The notes: generated by a model from the letters alone, not told the origin. Shown: positions 1 to 9,052, counted from the first letter of the stretch. The stretch: DNA of 64,000 nt from a candidate division TM6 bacterium GW2011_GWF2_37_49 (GCA_000989955.1 LBTE01000001.1:326021-390020); one strand, 5' to 3'. Program-made: numbers and translations.

Positions 1-750
1 CCCAAGGCTTTTTGCCAAGATTTTTAATTTATGCTCTTGCGAACCTGTCCCTGCAAAAACCGTTTGCACTTTTCTATTTCTTTTATGAATCAACTCATGC
101 ATGGCTTGAATTAAAACTTCCTGATTCTTACGCTTTGACAAGTTCCCAATCAAACATAAAATTGGGATTTCTTGTATCGATAAACCAAAGCTGTCTTTAA
201 AAAATTCAACTCGAGTTTTATTTGATTTGTAATCAATAAACTTAGATTCTTCAAAAAACGGTGGAATAAACGCAAAATTTTTGATTTGAAGGGTATGCTG
301 CAAATTAAGGCTCTGTGCGGTCTTTAAAACATTTGGATTAACACAAATTAAGCCGTTTATATTTTTAATTTGTTTAATTTTGAAAGGCTTTGAGACATGC
401 CTCGTAAACACAATTTTGACTGGGTATCTTTTTGCAACTTGTTTGGCTGCCCAAAGCTCCATGTCCTTGTTGCAGTGGATCACATCAAATTTTAATTTTT
501 TATACAAAGAAATAAGCTTTGCAGCCAAAATCAACTTGTAAACAGGCTTGATTAACTCGAACTTTAAAATTTTGGTTTTGATGTGTGCAAATTCCTGATT
601 CTCAAGCTGCCTTGTTATCTCGGTGTTATGCGGAACCAACATTTGAACATCGCAACCATTTTTAATCATGGTTTTATACATATTCAATGAATGAATCTGA
701 CCTCCGCCAAGTTTATGATGAAGCTCAATAATCAAAATTTTTTTATTCAT
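1..750 (-). CDS. glycosyltransferase, GT4-like, C-terminus cut by window edge
   Basis: The first 250 residues of a GT-B fold glycosyltransferase are visible; the C-terminal half lies beyond the window. The N-terminus has a beta-strand followed by a glycine-rich acceptor loop (LIIELHHKLGGGQIHSLNMY). About residue 200 begins the linker to the nucleotide-sugar domain (ILCLIGNLSKRKNQEVLIQA), typical of GT4 enzymes. By family, it should transfer a sugar from an activated donor to a lipid or glycan at the inner membrane face. Its ATG overlaps the dapF stop codon (ATGA), which suggests translational coupling. Donor and acceptor cannot be told. The family assignment is fairly secure. Confidence 0.8.
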   Translation of the reverse strand, partial: MNKKILIIELHHKLGGGQIHSLNMYKTMIKNGCDVQMLVPHNTEITRQLENQEFAHIKTKILKFELIKPVYKLILAAKLISLYKKLKFDVIHCNKDMELWAAKQVAKRYPVKIVFTRHVSKPFKIKQIKNINGLICVNPNVLKTAQSLNLQHTLQIKNFAFIPPFFEESKFIDYKSNKTRVEFFKDSFGLSIQEIPILCLIGNLSKRKNQEVLIQAMHELIHKRNRKVQTVFAGTGSQEHKLKILAKSLG

Positions 751-1580
751 TGGCCCCAAATTCCACTAAAAACAAGTGTTGCGCCTGCACTTAAATTTAC
801 ATCTTCAGATTTGTCAACACAACATAAAATGTCACCGCCAGGCATGCTAATTTTAAATTCTTGATCGTAGTCAATGCGCCCTAATCTTGCAAGTACCCCA
901 GCAATAGAAGCCGCTCCGGATGAGCAAGCCAATGTGATACCGCAACCTCGCTCATATACCAAAGACTTGAAAAGCAAAGGAGCTTCCTGCCAAACAAATT
1001 CAACATTTGTTTTTTGAGAAAATGCTTTGTGTTGTTCAATCTCTGATCCGTGTTTAGCAAGCCAGTCACTTGATGTTTGTTGAAAAACAATAAAATGAGG
1101 ATTGCCAATATTAGCGCAATGACCACAAAATTTGCCTTGTTCCGTATTTATGCAATTTTCACCCAAATAATTTACCGATCCAACATTGGTCTTAATTAAA
1201 ACATGCTCATTAATATCTTTTTGATACAAAATAAAGCATTCAACAACTTTTTCTCCTGCCTTTATTTTAAATTGACTAGGAAAATTATAGCTTGCGTGAA
1301 GGTGTAAAGCAACACAACGTAAGCCATTTAAGCATATTTCAGCCTTACTTCCATCTGCGTTGAAAATAAGCATCTCGGGCAAACTTGAGCTTGTATTCCC
1401 CTTTAAAATCAAAACTCCATCAGCTCCTATTCCAAAATGTCTGTCACACAATCTTTGAACAGATAAAGGAAACGAAGCATCAGCCATAGCTTGATTGATA
1501 TAAGTTTCTGGTTTTTTATAGCAGTCAAACAAAATAAAATCGTTGCCAAGAGACTGATACTTGAAAAAATTTTTTAGCAT
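747..1580 (-). CDS. dapF: diaminopimelate epimerase
   Basis: This enzyme interconverts LL- and meso-diaminopimelate for peptidoglycan and lysine synthesis in the cytoplasm. The length (277 residues) and the opening YQSLGNDFILFD fit the family. Both catalytic cysteines are present: Cys83 in NADGSKAEICLNGLRC and about Cys219 in ERGCGITLACSSGA. Oddities are CLNG where CGNG is usual and GITLAC where GET-x-AC is usual, so the loops around both cysteines are atypical. It is the only DAP-pathway gene seen here and overlaps the downstream glycosyltransferase by four bases. Family identity is sure; full activity is likely but the loop changes leave some doubt. Confidence 0.9.
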   Translation of the reverse strand: MLKNFFKYQSLGNDFILFDCYKKPETYINQAMADASFPLSVQRLCDRHFGIGADGVLILKGNTSSSLPEMLIFNADGSKAEICLNGLRCVALHLHASYNFPSQFKIKAGEKVVECFILYQKDINEHVLIKTNVGSVNYLGENCINTEQGKFCGHCANIGNPHFIVFQQTSSDWLAKHGSEIEQHKAFSQKTNVEFVWQEAPLLFKSLVYERGCGITLACSSGAASIAGVLARLGRIDYDQEFKISMPGGDILCCVDKSEDVNLSAGATLVFSGIWGQ

Positions 1581-1675
1581 AAAGTTAATAATGATTCCTA
1601 AAACACATTAATTTAAAACAGTAACACAAAATTGGGCTTAATAGCTTAAATTAAGATCTGCTTAAATCAACAGTT

Positions 1676-2659
1676 TTATAAAGCGCTTTCAGCATTTTGG
1701 TTTTCTGAAATTTTTTCTTTAACGCTTCCAATTGATTTATCAATGAAGACTTTGCTCAAATAATTTTTGCCAGAGTCCGCCAAAATAACGACTACTACAT
1801 CGTTTTCTGTCAAATTTCTACAATATTCAAGAGCAACGTGCATAACCGCGCCACTGCTTATGCCTACCAAAAGTCCGTGTTCATTGGCCATTCTGCGAGT
1901 TGCAGAAAAAGCATCTGCATCAGTTATTGGCAAAATTTGATCAACAACTTCTTGATCAAATGTCTCAGTGATAACATCAATTCCCAAGCCCTCAACCTTG
2001 TAGGCTTTGGGGATTTTGCTTGAATATGCAGATGTCGCAGCATCAACACCAATAATTTTGACATTCGGATTCTGTTCTTTTAAATAACGGCCAACACCCG
2101 AAATAACGCCGCAAGAACCAACTCCACAGATAAAATGCGTTACCGTACCCTCGGTTTGCTTCCAAATTTCTGGACCAGTTGTTGTGTAATGAGCAAGAGG
2201 GTTAGACTTATTGTAGTACTGATTTGGCATGTATGCGCCAGGAATTTCATGCGCAAAACGTTCTGCAACTGAATGATATCCACGAGGATCATGCAAGTCG
2301 TCGGTGTTAGGGCATACACAAACTTCGGCTCCATAAGCCCTGAGTGTTTCAATCTTTTCGATAGCAGTTCTGTCAGGAACAGTTATTATAACTCGATATC
2401 CTTTTAAAGATCCGATCATTGCAAGTGCAATGCCCTGATTACCAGAGGATGCTTCAACAATTGTGCCGCCCGGCTTTAATAATCCAGCTTTTTCAGCTGC
2501 TTGTATCATAAAAAGCGCCGTTCTATCTTTAACGCTTCCTCCTGGATTAGCAAATTCAAGCTTAGCAAGAAGGGTTGGTTTTATATTAAAATCCAGACGA
2601 GCAATTGGTGTATTTCCAATACATTCCAATAACGACTTATATTTAGGACTTGCAATCAT
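1676..2659 (-). CDS. PLP-dependent cysteine synthase / cystathionine beta-synthase family
   Basis: A fold-type II PLP enzyme of 327 residues, making cysteine from O-acetylserine and sulfide or cystathionine from serine and homocysteine. Lys44 in NPGGSVKDR is the Schiff-base lysine. SSGNQGIALA (about residue 100) binds the substrate carboxylate, GVGSCGVISG (about 190) is the phosphate loop, and GISSGAV lies near the C-terminus. There are no CBS repeats. The ending LADSGKNYLSKVF resembles CBS-type more than classic CysK sequences, so substrate preference is open. AAGGATG lies just upstream of the ATG. No sulfur-assimilation or transsulfuration partner is nearby, so the gene looks isolated. Confidence 0.88.
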   Translation of the reverse strand: MIASPKYKSLLECIGNTPIARLDFNIKPTLLAKLEFANPGGSVKDRTALFMIQAAEKAGLLKPGGTIVEASSGNQGIALAMIGSLKGYRVIITVPDRTAIEKIETLRAYGAEVCVCPNTDDLHDPRGYHSVAERFAHEIPGAYMPNQYYNKSNPLAHYTTTGPEIWKQTEGTVTHFICGVGSCGVISGVGRYLKEQNPNVKIIGVDAATSAYSSKIPKAYKVEGLGIDVITETFDQEVVDQILPITDADAFSATRRMANEHGLLVGISSGAVMHVALEYCRNLTENDVVVVILADSGKNYLSKVFIDKSIGSVKEKISENQNAESAL

Positions 2660-2828
2660 GGAACATCCTTATAAAATTTAAAAAAGTTTTAAAGTAAAGA
2701 TTATTGTAGTGGCTTTTTTTTTAATTTCCACATCCAAACGTAAAAAATGTTCAAAAGAACTAAAAACACAAATAATTTACCACATTCAATAAACTTAAAT
2801 GTATTATTTGAAATAAAAAGGGCCAAAA

Positions 2829-3773
2829 ATGCATTCTAGCGTTAATACATGTTTTTCAAAATCACCTTTGAATCAAACGAATATCGTCGAAATTTATACC
2901 GCTCTACTAAATTATATCTTGGCCAAACAAAATCATGGCAAATTCACAATTCATATCCAGGATTGTGAATTAGATGAAAATGTTAGCCACGAAATATTTA
3001 GAATCATAAAAGATCTTGAATGGTTTGGGATTATAAGCGATGGCAGACCTCTCTTACAATCGAATAAACTTGATATCTACAAAGAAAAATTTGACGCTTT
3101 AATTGCCGGGAATAAAGCTTACCGCTGCTTCTGCAATCAAAACAATTCTGAACAAAAAACAAATTATGAATCAAAAGATATTTACAATCGCACATGTCTT
3201 AATTTGTCATCCGATGTAATTAAGGCAAAGTTGGCAGCTAATCAAAAATTTGTCTGGCGACTAAAAGTTGAAACCCCAGTCTTACCACAAAAATTAAATC
3301 CTACAAGCAAAAAGCTTATCTTTACGCATTTAACATTCAGCGATTTTGCACTAACCAATCAAAATGGAGCACTGGATGCAGTTTTTATGAATTTTGTGGA
3401 TAACTGGATGTCAAGAATTACACACAAATTAATTAACTCTTGCGATTTAATACAAATTGAGCAACAAGCGCATCTTTACGATGCATTTTTGCTTACAAAA
3501 CCACAATTCTATATTTTGCCTGAAATTGTAAATTCAAACGAAAAGCCCCTATCGGCCAATGATTTTGGGTTCTTTATCCAAGATTTACGTAAATATGGGC
3601 ATAAACCACAATCCATTATAAATATTCTTACACAACAAGCATTAAAATCAAATCCGGACATCCTGATCAATGAACAACCAATCAGCAAAGCCATATCCGA
3701 ACTTATAAAAGTTTTCAGATTTAAGCAATTGACGCCAGGCAGTAAGATTATTTTTGACATACAGAAAATATAA
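2829..3773 (+). CDS. glutamyl-tRNA synthetase-like protein, active-site motifs lost
   Basis: The 314 residues follow the class I GluRS catalytic domain from end to end: TALLNYILAKQNHGKFTIHI matches the strand after the HIGH motif and its IED loop; AYRCFC matches the conserved A-Y-x-C-F-C segment; the DFAL..DNWMSRITH stretch matches the D-F-V-L..DDHLMGITH region. The catalytic signatures are gone, though. SPLNQTNIVEIYTALLN stands where S-P-T-G-x-L-H-x-G is expected, and KPLSAND stands where KLSKR is expected. The anticodon-binding domain is absent, as in the YadB/GluQ paralogs, but those keep HIGH and KMSKS. ATP activation of glutamate seems unlikely. It may bind tRNA or have a scaffolding role. 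The reading frame is intact, so it is not an obvious pseudogene. Confidence 0.7.
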   Translation: MHSSVNTCFSKSPLNQTNIVEIYTALLNYILAKQNHGKFTIHIQDCELDENVSHEIFRIIKDLEWFGIISDGRPLLQSNKLDIYKEKFDALIAGNKAYRCFCNQNNSEQKTNYESKDIYNRTCLNLSSDVIKAKLAANQKFVWRLKVETPVLPQKLNPTSKKLIFTHLTFSDFALTNQNGALDAVFMNFVDNWMSRITHKLINSCDLIQIEQQAHLYDAFLLTKPQFYILPEIVNSNEKPLSANDFGFFIQDLRKYGHKPQSIINILTQQALKSNPDILINEQPISKAISELIKVFRFKQLTPGSKIIFDIQKI

Positions 3774-3881
3774 GCCCAAAATAGTACATGGCTCTGGACA
3801 TATTTATGAAATACATTTAAACTTATTTTTGATTATTAGAAATTAAAGAGTGTATTAAAAAATAAAATATCTGGAGGATTT

Positions 3882-4823
3882 ATGTTTAAGTTAAAAATTA
3901 CATACGTATTATTTTTGGCAATTGCCATGTCTAGTTTTGGTACATGTTCAAGTATGTCGATAGAAGGCCTTTTTGGCGGCGCTGACAATATGTCCCTTGA
4001 CGATGAAACCCAAAATACTGAATTAATAAATAAAACACTGACACAGGAATTTATTGTCAAACATTTCTATCCAAGCTTAAAATATTCAAAAAAACAAATT
4101 GCTCTGCTTTGTACGCCAGCAGTTTTAACAATTATTGCAGCAAGCATAATCAATTTTCAATATCAAAAAGGCTATTTTGATGTCGCTATTACAAGCTTTG
4201 ATCAACATTTGCCCGAAAATGAAAATGTAAAATCAGCAATCTATCCCGTTATTCCAACGGCTTTAATTTCATCAATATTGTTAATTATTTCAAAAACTGA
4301 ACCAGGAATTGGGATTCATCTTACAAAAAGTGAAAAGGCTATTTTTGTTGCATTTATCTACTTTATATGCTTTATAATGTTGAAATTTAATGCCAAAAAT
4401 TTGATTGAAAGTTTAGCCGATTGGAAGATAGAAAGATTCATTAAAACATATCTAAAGCCTTTAATCATCCCTCTTATGTTAAGCGTTATTCCTACGCTGT
4501 TTGCCAACAACTTAATAAACTCATATAATCTAAACGAAGCGTTACTTAAGTTTTTAGACAACTACAACTCAGACAAAGAAAAAAATGGTCGCGCATACGA
4601 GAAACAAGCTGCAAAAATAGCTCAGGGCGTAGAAATTGCAAAGGCCGATAAAATTACCGTCAAGAACAATAAATTAATCACACCAGACTGTCTCCGAGAG
4701 GCGTTTGATAAAATTTATGACGACTACCGTCCCACAGAAATGACCATGTATGCGTTTAATGTCGATGGCGCAGTAAAAGAGCTTTTGGCAAAGCTTAAAG
4801 AATGCAAAGTATCAATCGAATAA
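3882..4823 (+). CDS. hypothetical membrane protein with signal peptide
   Basis: Not a family I recognise. The 313 residues start with a signal peptide (MFKLKITYVLFLAIAMSSFG) after a good TGGAGG site. Residues about 30-65 are polar. Hydrophobic segments follow near residues 75-92, 118-138, 148-165 and 190-212. The C-terminal 90 residues are charged and probably soluble. It sits alone on the plus strand and ends at a strong terminator 25 bases downstream. It is probably an inner-membrane protein with an exported N-terminus. No catalytic motif is visible. Confidence 0.65.
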   Translation: MFKLKITYVLFLAIAMSSFGTCSSMSIEGLFGGADNMSLDDETQNTELINKTLTQEFIVKHFYPSLKYSKKQIALLCTPAVLTIIAASIINFQYQKGYFDVAITSFDQHLPENENVKSAIYPVIPTALISSILLIISKTEPGIGIHLTKSEKAIFVAFIYFICFIMLKFNAKNLIESLADWKIERFIKTYLKPLIIPLMLSVIPTLFANNLINSYNLNEALLKFLDNYNSDKEKNGRAYEKQAAKIAQGVEIAKADKITVKNNKLITPDCLREAFDKIYDDYRPTEMTMYAFNVDGAVKELLAKLKECKVSIE

Positions 4824-4847
4824 GTTTTAAATTTTAACATAAAAAAA

Positions 4848-4873
4848 GGGCCTGAATCTCAGGCCCTTTTTTT
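4848..4873 (+). terminator. rho-independent terminator
   Basis: GGGCCTGA and TCAGGCCC form a perfect 8-bp stem with a 3-base loop, followed by a run of seven T. An A run on the other side means it could also work leftward. It ends the 3882-4823 transcript. Confidence 0.85.
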
Positions 4874-4896
4874 ATGACTATTTATCTGATAAAGTG

Positions 4897-5106
4897 CAAA
4901 TATTTTAAACGGCCATCAAGAATAACAAGCTTGCATTGCTCAGCTATAATAAACGCATTCACATCACGTCATCCTCGCGAACGCGGGGATCCATAGCAAC
5001 GCTTAAGCCTAGATTCCCGGTCAAGCCGGGAATGACGTATAAATAATATCGTGAGTTAATAACAACTTAATACCCACCATTTTTAGTGGCCGTTTGGAAT
5101 ATTTTG
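4897..5106. repeat. nested inverted-repeat element
   Basis: The outer arms (4897-4915 and 5087-5106) are an imperfect inverted repeat around GGCCGTTT. Inside lies a 73-base element (4966-5038) that begins ACGTCAT and ends ATGACGT and holds two internal hairpins rich in CGCGG/CCCGG. This inner unit looks like the widespread intergenic palindromic elements with CGTCATxCCCG ends. No gene is visible in the segment. Confidence 0.6.
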
Positions 5107-5107
5107 C

Positions 5108-5341
5108 CTATATCAATCTGTTTTCTTTTTTTTCAAAATTCAGAACGTAGCCATTTTTTTGAAGGTACTGCATGATAACCAAAAACAGGTCTTCATAGTC
5201 TGGTGCAACAAAAAACTCTAGTCGGCTGCTATCATCCTTCATAGCTCTTTCAAAGACAATATTATTTTCATTGCGAAAAACACCTGTGATAAACCATGTG
5301 TATGGAACATTTACTTGTGCTTGATAATAGTGACAGTACAT
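5108..5341 (-). CDS. small hypothetical protein downstream of uvrD
   Basis: A 77-residue frame begins 27 bases after the uvrD stop on the same strand. It is rich in aromatic and acidic residues (YHYYQAQVNVPYTWFITGVF at the start) and has no signal peptide or membrane segment. The Shine-Dalgarno site is weak (GAGAA). Its composition looks coding and nothing overlaps it, so it may be the last gene of the helicase transcript. I do not recognise it. Confidence 0.5.
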   Translation of the reverse strand: MYCHYYQAQVNVPYTWFITGVFRNENNIVFERAMKDDSSRLEFFVAPDYEDLFLVIMQYLQKNGYVLNFEKKENRLI

Positions 5342-5368
5342 AAAAATTCTCGCGGAAATAATAATTAA

Positions 5369-7825
5369 CTAAACGCGTTTTACAAAACTAGAAAGTAATT
5401 TTTTTTGACCAATTTTAAAAGCGACAGTTAAATAAAAATCTTTTTCGCTGGCTTTTTCAACTTTAATAACAACGCCTTGACCAAACTTATCATGACGTAC
5501 AGCACAACCGGTCTTCCATCCGCCATACGATCTTTCAGAGATGCTTTCAACAGATGGCTTAGGCGACGCTGACTCAAACTCTTTGTGCGGATATTCATTC
5601 GATTTTTTTCGAAACCTCTCAAATCCTTCGACAGGCTTCCTTCGACAGGGCTCAGGATGAGCCGGGCGAGCGGTGTAATGAACCCGCTCGTGGTTAGCTT
5701 GTCGAACCATTTCAACGGGTTCATTAAGATTCGAAAGTAGTCTATTCGATCTGCCAAACGTTAAAACTATTGGCTGCGTATCAAGTCCTCCACCAATCCA
5801 CTCTTGCCATAGCATAGTCACCTCGACAGAGTGCAGTTTTTCAACATCTACTTTGTAACACAAACTAGTCGGCAACTCGGATAAAAATCTGGATGGCACC
5901 TGTTCAACGATTTGTCCGAAACTGTTACGTGCATACGCATTAAGCAACAAAAGATATTCCTGCGCCCTTGTTATTCCCACATAAAAAAGCCTGCGTTCTT
6001 CCTCAAGCTCGTCGTTCGTATTCAATGATTTGGAGCTAGGCAGAACGCCATCATTCAGGCCGCTTATAATAACTGTATTAAACTCAAGTCCTTTGGCCGC
6101 GTGAAGCGTCATGAGCTGAACTCGCGCCACGTCTTTAGTTTTTTCTAACTTTTCCTGCAAAAGCGCTATTTCGTATAAAAAATTTTCAAGAGTTGGGGTA
6201 CGTTGCTCTTCAAAAACAGCTTCCAGATTATCAAACGCTTCAGTTACCGCATACTTACTCTCATAAAGAAGTGTGGCATTTATAAATTCTTTGACGTTTT
6301 CAACTTTAGTTTCCGCCTCGCGATCATCAAAATTGCGACGCAAGTAGCCGTAATAATCTGTATGGTTAACAATATTTTCTAGGCAGTATGCCGGAAATTG
6401 CTTAGCTTCAAGCCCTTTAAATACGTTTAAAAACTCTTCGAGTGCCAGTTTTTTTACGTTTGTTTCATCATTTTTTAAAAGCTCTAAAATTTGTTTAAAG
6501 TCTAAAAATGGATTTTTACCCCACTCATCAAGCAGCTCTTGCTCAAATTTTGGACCCAAGCCTCGACTTGGACAATTTATTGCGCGCATCAAGCTAAGCT
6601 TGTCGAAAGGGTTTGCAACCAAGCGCATGTATGCCAGCAAGTCTTTTATCTCCTTGCGCTCATAAAATTGCAGTCCACCAATAATTTTGTAGGGAATGGA
6701 GTAATACATCAACGCTTCTTCAATCTGTCGCGACTGAAAATGAGTTCGGTACAAAACCGCTATCTCGTCAAGCTTTTTACTTTTTGCACAAGCCTGAATA
6801 AACCGAGCGATTGTATCAGCCTCTTGCTCGCTAGATCTGCAATACGCGCTTACCACGCGATTTTTTGCAGGGCGATCAGACCACAAATTTTTAGGATTAC
6901 GCAGGCGATTATTTTTGATTAACTCGTTAGCCAACTCCAATATCGGCTTAACTGATCGATAATTTTGCTCAATTTTTACAACTTTGACCGGTGCAAAATC
7001 GCTTTGGAACGAAAGCATGTTTGTTACAGTAGCTCCACGCCACGAATAAATTGACTGGTCTTCATCTCCAACAGCGCAAACAGAATCAAGATTAAACTTT
7101 TTTTCCGAATCTAGCGACATAAGCTTGAGTAGCTCGTGCTGCACATGGCTAGTGTCTTGATATTCGTCGACCAAAATGTGACGAACTTTTTGCTGAAAAG
7201 TTTTTTTAAATTCTTCATTTTTACGAAATAACTGCAAAACTTGAAACAATAAATCATCAAAATCAAGGCAGTGCGCTTCGCTTTTTTCGGATTCGTATTC
7301 CTGATAAATTTCGCGAATCAGCGGATTTACAAACTCTTCCATATTTCTGACAAGCAAATTGTTTTTGTAAGTTGAAAGCTGATAAGTGGCCTGATTTGCT
7401 GATATTTTTTTTTGCAACCCATTTTTATTTATAATTTTTTTGATCAAATCGACCTGGTCATCCGAGTCCATGATCGAAAAGTTGGCAAACGGCACGAGTG
7501 AAGGGTTTCGACGCAACAAAAGAAGGCAATACGAGTGAAACGTTCCAACGAACGGAAGCCGCTTTGATCCGCTCAAAAACTTGGCAATTCGCTCTTTCAT
7601 CTCACCAGCAGCCTTATTCGTAAACGTAAGAGCAACAATTGAAGTGGGATCAGCATACTTTTTTAAAATTAGATATGCTATTCGAGCCGTTATAACACGG
7701 GTTTTTCCCGAGCCAGCACCTGCAATCACAAGCGCTGCTGGAGTATCGCATTCCACGGCCTGGCGCTGAAAATTGTTGAGCCCAGAATTTATAAAATCAT
7801 CAAATGACATTTGCTGCTGTTCCAT
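5369..7825 (-). CDS. uvrD: ATP-dependent DNA helicase UvrD/PcrA
   Basis: A superfamily 1A 3'-5' DNA helicase for nucleotide excision and mismatch repair. All motifs are present in order: VIAGAGSGKTRVI (Walker A), ALTFTNKAAGEMKERI (Ia), DEYQDTS (II), DEDQSIYSWRGA (III), EQNYRS (IV), TLHAAKGLEF (V) and EEERRLFYVGITRA (VI). The C-terminus ends in the usual small PcrA-type beta domain (GCAVRHDKFGQGVV). I chose the ATG at 7825, which has GAAAG about seven bases upstream; the frame stays open to a TTG at 7855. Residues about 701-737, in the variable linker before the C-terminal domain, are encoded by a palindromic repeat inserted in frame, so the helicase core is untouched. Confidence in function is very high. 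Confidence 0.95.
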   Translation of the reverse strand: MEQQQMSFDDFINSGLNNFQRQAVECDTPAALVIAGAGSGKTRVITARIAYLILKKYADPTSIVALTFTNKAAGEMKERIAKFLSGSKRLPFVGTFHSYCLLLLRRNPSLVPFANFSIMDSDDQVDLIKKIINKNGLQKKISANQATYQLSTYKNNLLVRNMEEFVNPLIREIYQEYESEKSEAHCLDFDDLLFQVLQLFRKNEEFKKTFQQKVRHILVDEYQDTSHVQHELLKLMSLDSEKKFNLDSVCAVGDEDQSIYSWRGATVTNMLSFQSDFAPVKVVKIEQNYRSVKPILELANELIKNNRLRNPKNLWSDRPAKNRVVSAYCRSSEQEADTIARFIQACAKSKKLDEIAVLYRTHFQSRQIEEALMYYSIPYKIIGGLQFYERKEIKDLLAYMRLVANPFDKLSLMRAINCPSRGLGPKFEQELLDEWGKNPFLDFKQILELLKNDETNVKKLALEEFLNVFKGLEAKQFPAYCLENIVNHTDYYGYLRRNFDDREAETKVENVKEFINATLLYESKYAVTEAFDNLEAVFEEQRTPTLENFLYEIALLQEKLEKTKDVARVQLMTLHAAKGLEFNTVIISGLNDGVLPSSKSLNTNDELEEERRLFYVGITRAQEYLLLLNAYARNSFGQIVEQVPSRFLSELPTSLCYKVDVEKLHSVEVTMLWQEWIGGGLDTQPIVLTFGRSNRLLSNLNEPVEMVRQANHERVHYTARPAHPEPCRRKPVEGFERFRKKSNEYPHKEFESASPKPSVESISERSYGGWKTGCAVRHDKFGQGVVIKVEKASEKDFYLTVAFKIGQKKLLSSFVKRV
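5615..5722 (-). repeat. palindromic element inserted in frame in uvrD
   Basis: This stretch is translated as EPVEMVRQANHERVHY followed by a TARPAHPEPCRRKPVEGF-type tail. Peptides of the VRQAHHER and RPELVEG kind are a common by-product of mobile palindromic elements in many genomes. The DNA matches the copies at 9053-9170 and 45879-45972 around TCACCACGAACG and GTTCGCCC. Its richness in G and C stands out from the gene around it. It sits in the disordered linker, which tolerates the insertion. Confidence 0.8.
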
Positions 7826-7934
7826 TAACATTCTTTCTAAGTTATAAGCTATCAAAACCGTCAGGAATTATAGCAATATTTTTACTGCAAGGCTACACTC
7901 TTTTACTGGAGCTTTAGGTCTAAAAATTGAATAG

Positions 7935-8073
7935 GACTTTTTGCTATTTTTAAAAAAAATCATCTGCAAGCGGCTACCAATCAATTCCCGTAGGCCGCTT
8001 CTAAAAAATTATCAATTTATTACTAAGCCCCATGCGGTGAGGCTTGTGGACAAGCGTTGTTGATGTATAGCCC
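7935..8073 (-). repeat. dispersed ~150 bp repeat, copy 1
   Basis: Read on the minus strand, it begins CTATACATCAAC, carries ATAATTTTTTAGAAGCGGCC in the middle and ends TTTTTAAAAATAGCAAAAAG. These blocks recur in the other ten copies listed. It lies between the 3' end of the secreted Pro/Ala-rich gene and the uvrD start. The copy is diverged and has no usable frame. Confidence 0.7.
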
Positions 8074-8111
8074 TTCTAATAATGTTTTTGACTCAACAAA
8101 ACATTAAATAT

Positions 8112-8894
8112 TTATTGAGGCACAACTTCATCTTGAGTTTGAGTGTTTATTGGCTCATTTGCCTGTGCTGGTATTTCTGCCTGCATTTCAGGTGCAGGAG
8201 ATTGTTGCTCTTGATTTGTCGTAACAGTTTGTTCAGCAGGTGCTGCAATTATTGGTGCTGGAGATGGAGGATTTATTGAAGTCTGTACTGACTGTGCAGC
8301 TGGAACCGGCATGGCTTCAGAAACTTCTTGAACTTGTTGAGTAGTTTGATTAAATGAATCAGTTTGTGCTGTCTGTGGTTCAATAACCGCGGATTCTGGT
8401 GCTGCAGCAGGCATTGGTGAAGGAGCCGCTATTGGCATCGGAGCTGGCGCAGCATTTGTAACAGCAGAAGGCTCTGGTGTTGGTGCCTGAACGCTAACTT
8501 GCTCAGGCTGAGAAGCCGATATTTCAGGAGTTGATGGCACCGGAGATTGAGACACTTGAGGTTCTGCAGGTTTTGGCGCTTCAGGCATGACGACAGGTTG
8601 TGCTGCAATAGCAGGTTCTGCTTGGGATGAATTTGAAAATTGTTCTGGTGCTGCAGGTTCGTTGAGCTTACTTATTTTAGTTTCAAAATCTACAACAGCA
8701 TTTTTTACCGCTTGCACTCGTTTTTCAAATGTGTAAAAGTCAATCATGTCGCTCGATGAAAGAAGTTCTAGACAAGGCTCTTTTAGCGCGGTGCGCATAT
8801 CATTGATCACCTGCGGGCCTACTTCGCCAGACATGCCAAAACATGCACCAAAAAATAAGTTGGCTAAACAAATAGAGTAAACGCTGACTTTCAT
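8112..8894 (-). CDS. secreted Pro/Ala/Gln-rich low-complexity protein
   Basis: The 260 residues open with a signal peptide (MKVSVYSICLANLFFGACFG) after a strong AAGGAG site. A short folded part follows to about residue 80 (DMRTALKEPCLELLSSSDMI). The remaining 180 residues are dominated by Pro, Ala, Gln, Glu and Ser, and are probably an extended, disordered linker or surface stalk, as in TonB-like spacers. No TonB C-terminal domain or anchor is present at the end (NTQTQDEVVPQ). I do not recognise the family. Export is well supported; the role is unknown. Confidence 0.65.
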   Translation of the reverse strand: MKVSVYSICLANLFFGACFGMSGEVGPQVINDMRTALKEPCLELLSSSDMIDFYTFEKRVQAVKNAVVDFETKISKLNEPAAPEQFSNSSQAEPAIAAQPVVMPEAPKPAEPQVSQSPVPSTPEISASQPEQVSVQAPTPEPSAVTNAAPAPMPIAAPSPMPAAAPESAVIEPQTAQTDSFNQTTQQVQEVSEAMPVPAAQSVQTSINPPSPAPIIAAPAEQTVTTNQEQQSPAPEMQAEIPAQANEPINTQTQDEVVPQ

Positions 8895-9052
8895 AACAAT
8901 CTCCTTTCATAAAAACATTTTTCAACCATTATTTTTAAATTAGTAAAAAATGTAATCGGTAGTCAATTTATTAAATTAAAATGATGCTAAGTCAGTTCAT
9001 TTTTTGTATAACTTAATGATAGGAATATCAAAAACTAAAAATTTTGAAATCT

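Noticed and set aside
6539..6922. 127-codon plus-strand frame
   Set aside because: It lies entirely inside the uvrD coding region on the opposite strand, with no ribosome site or coding character.
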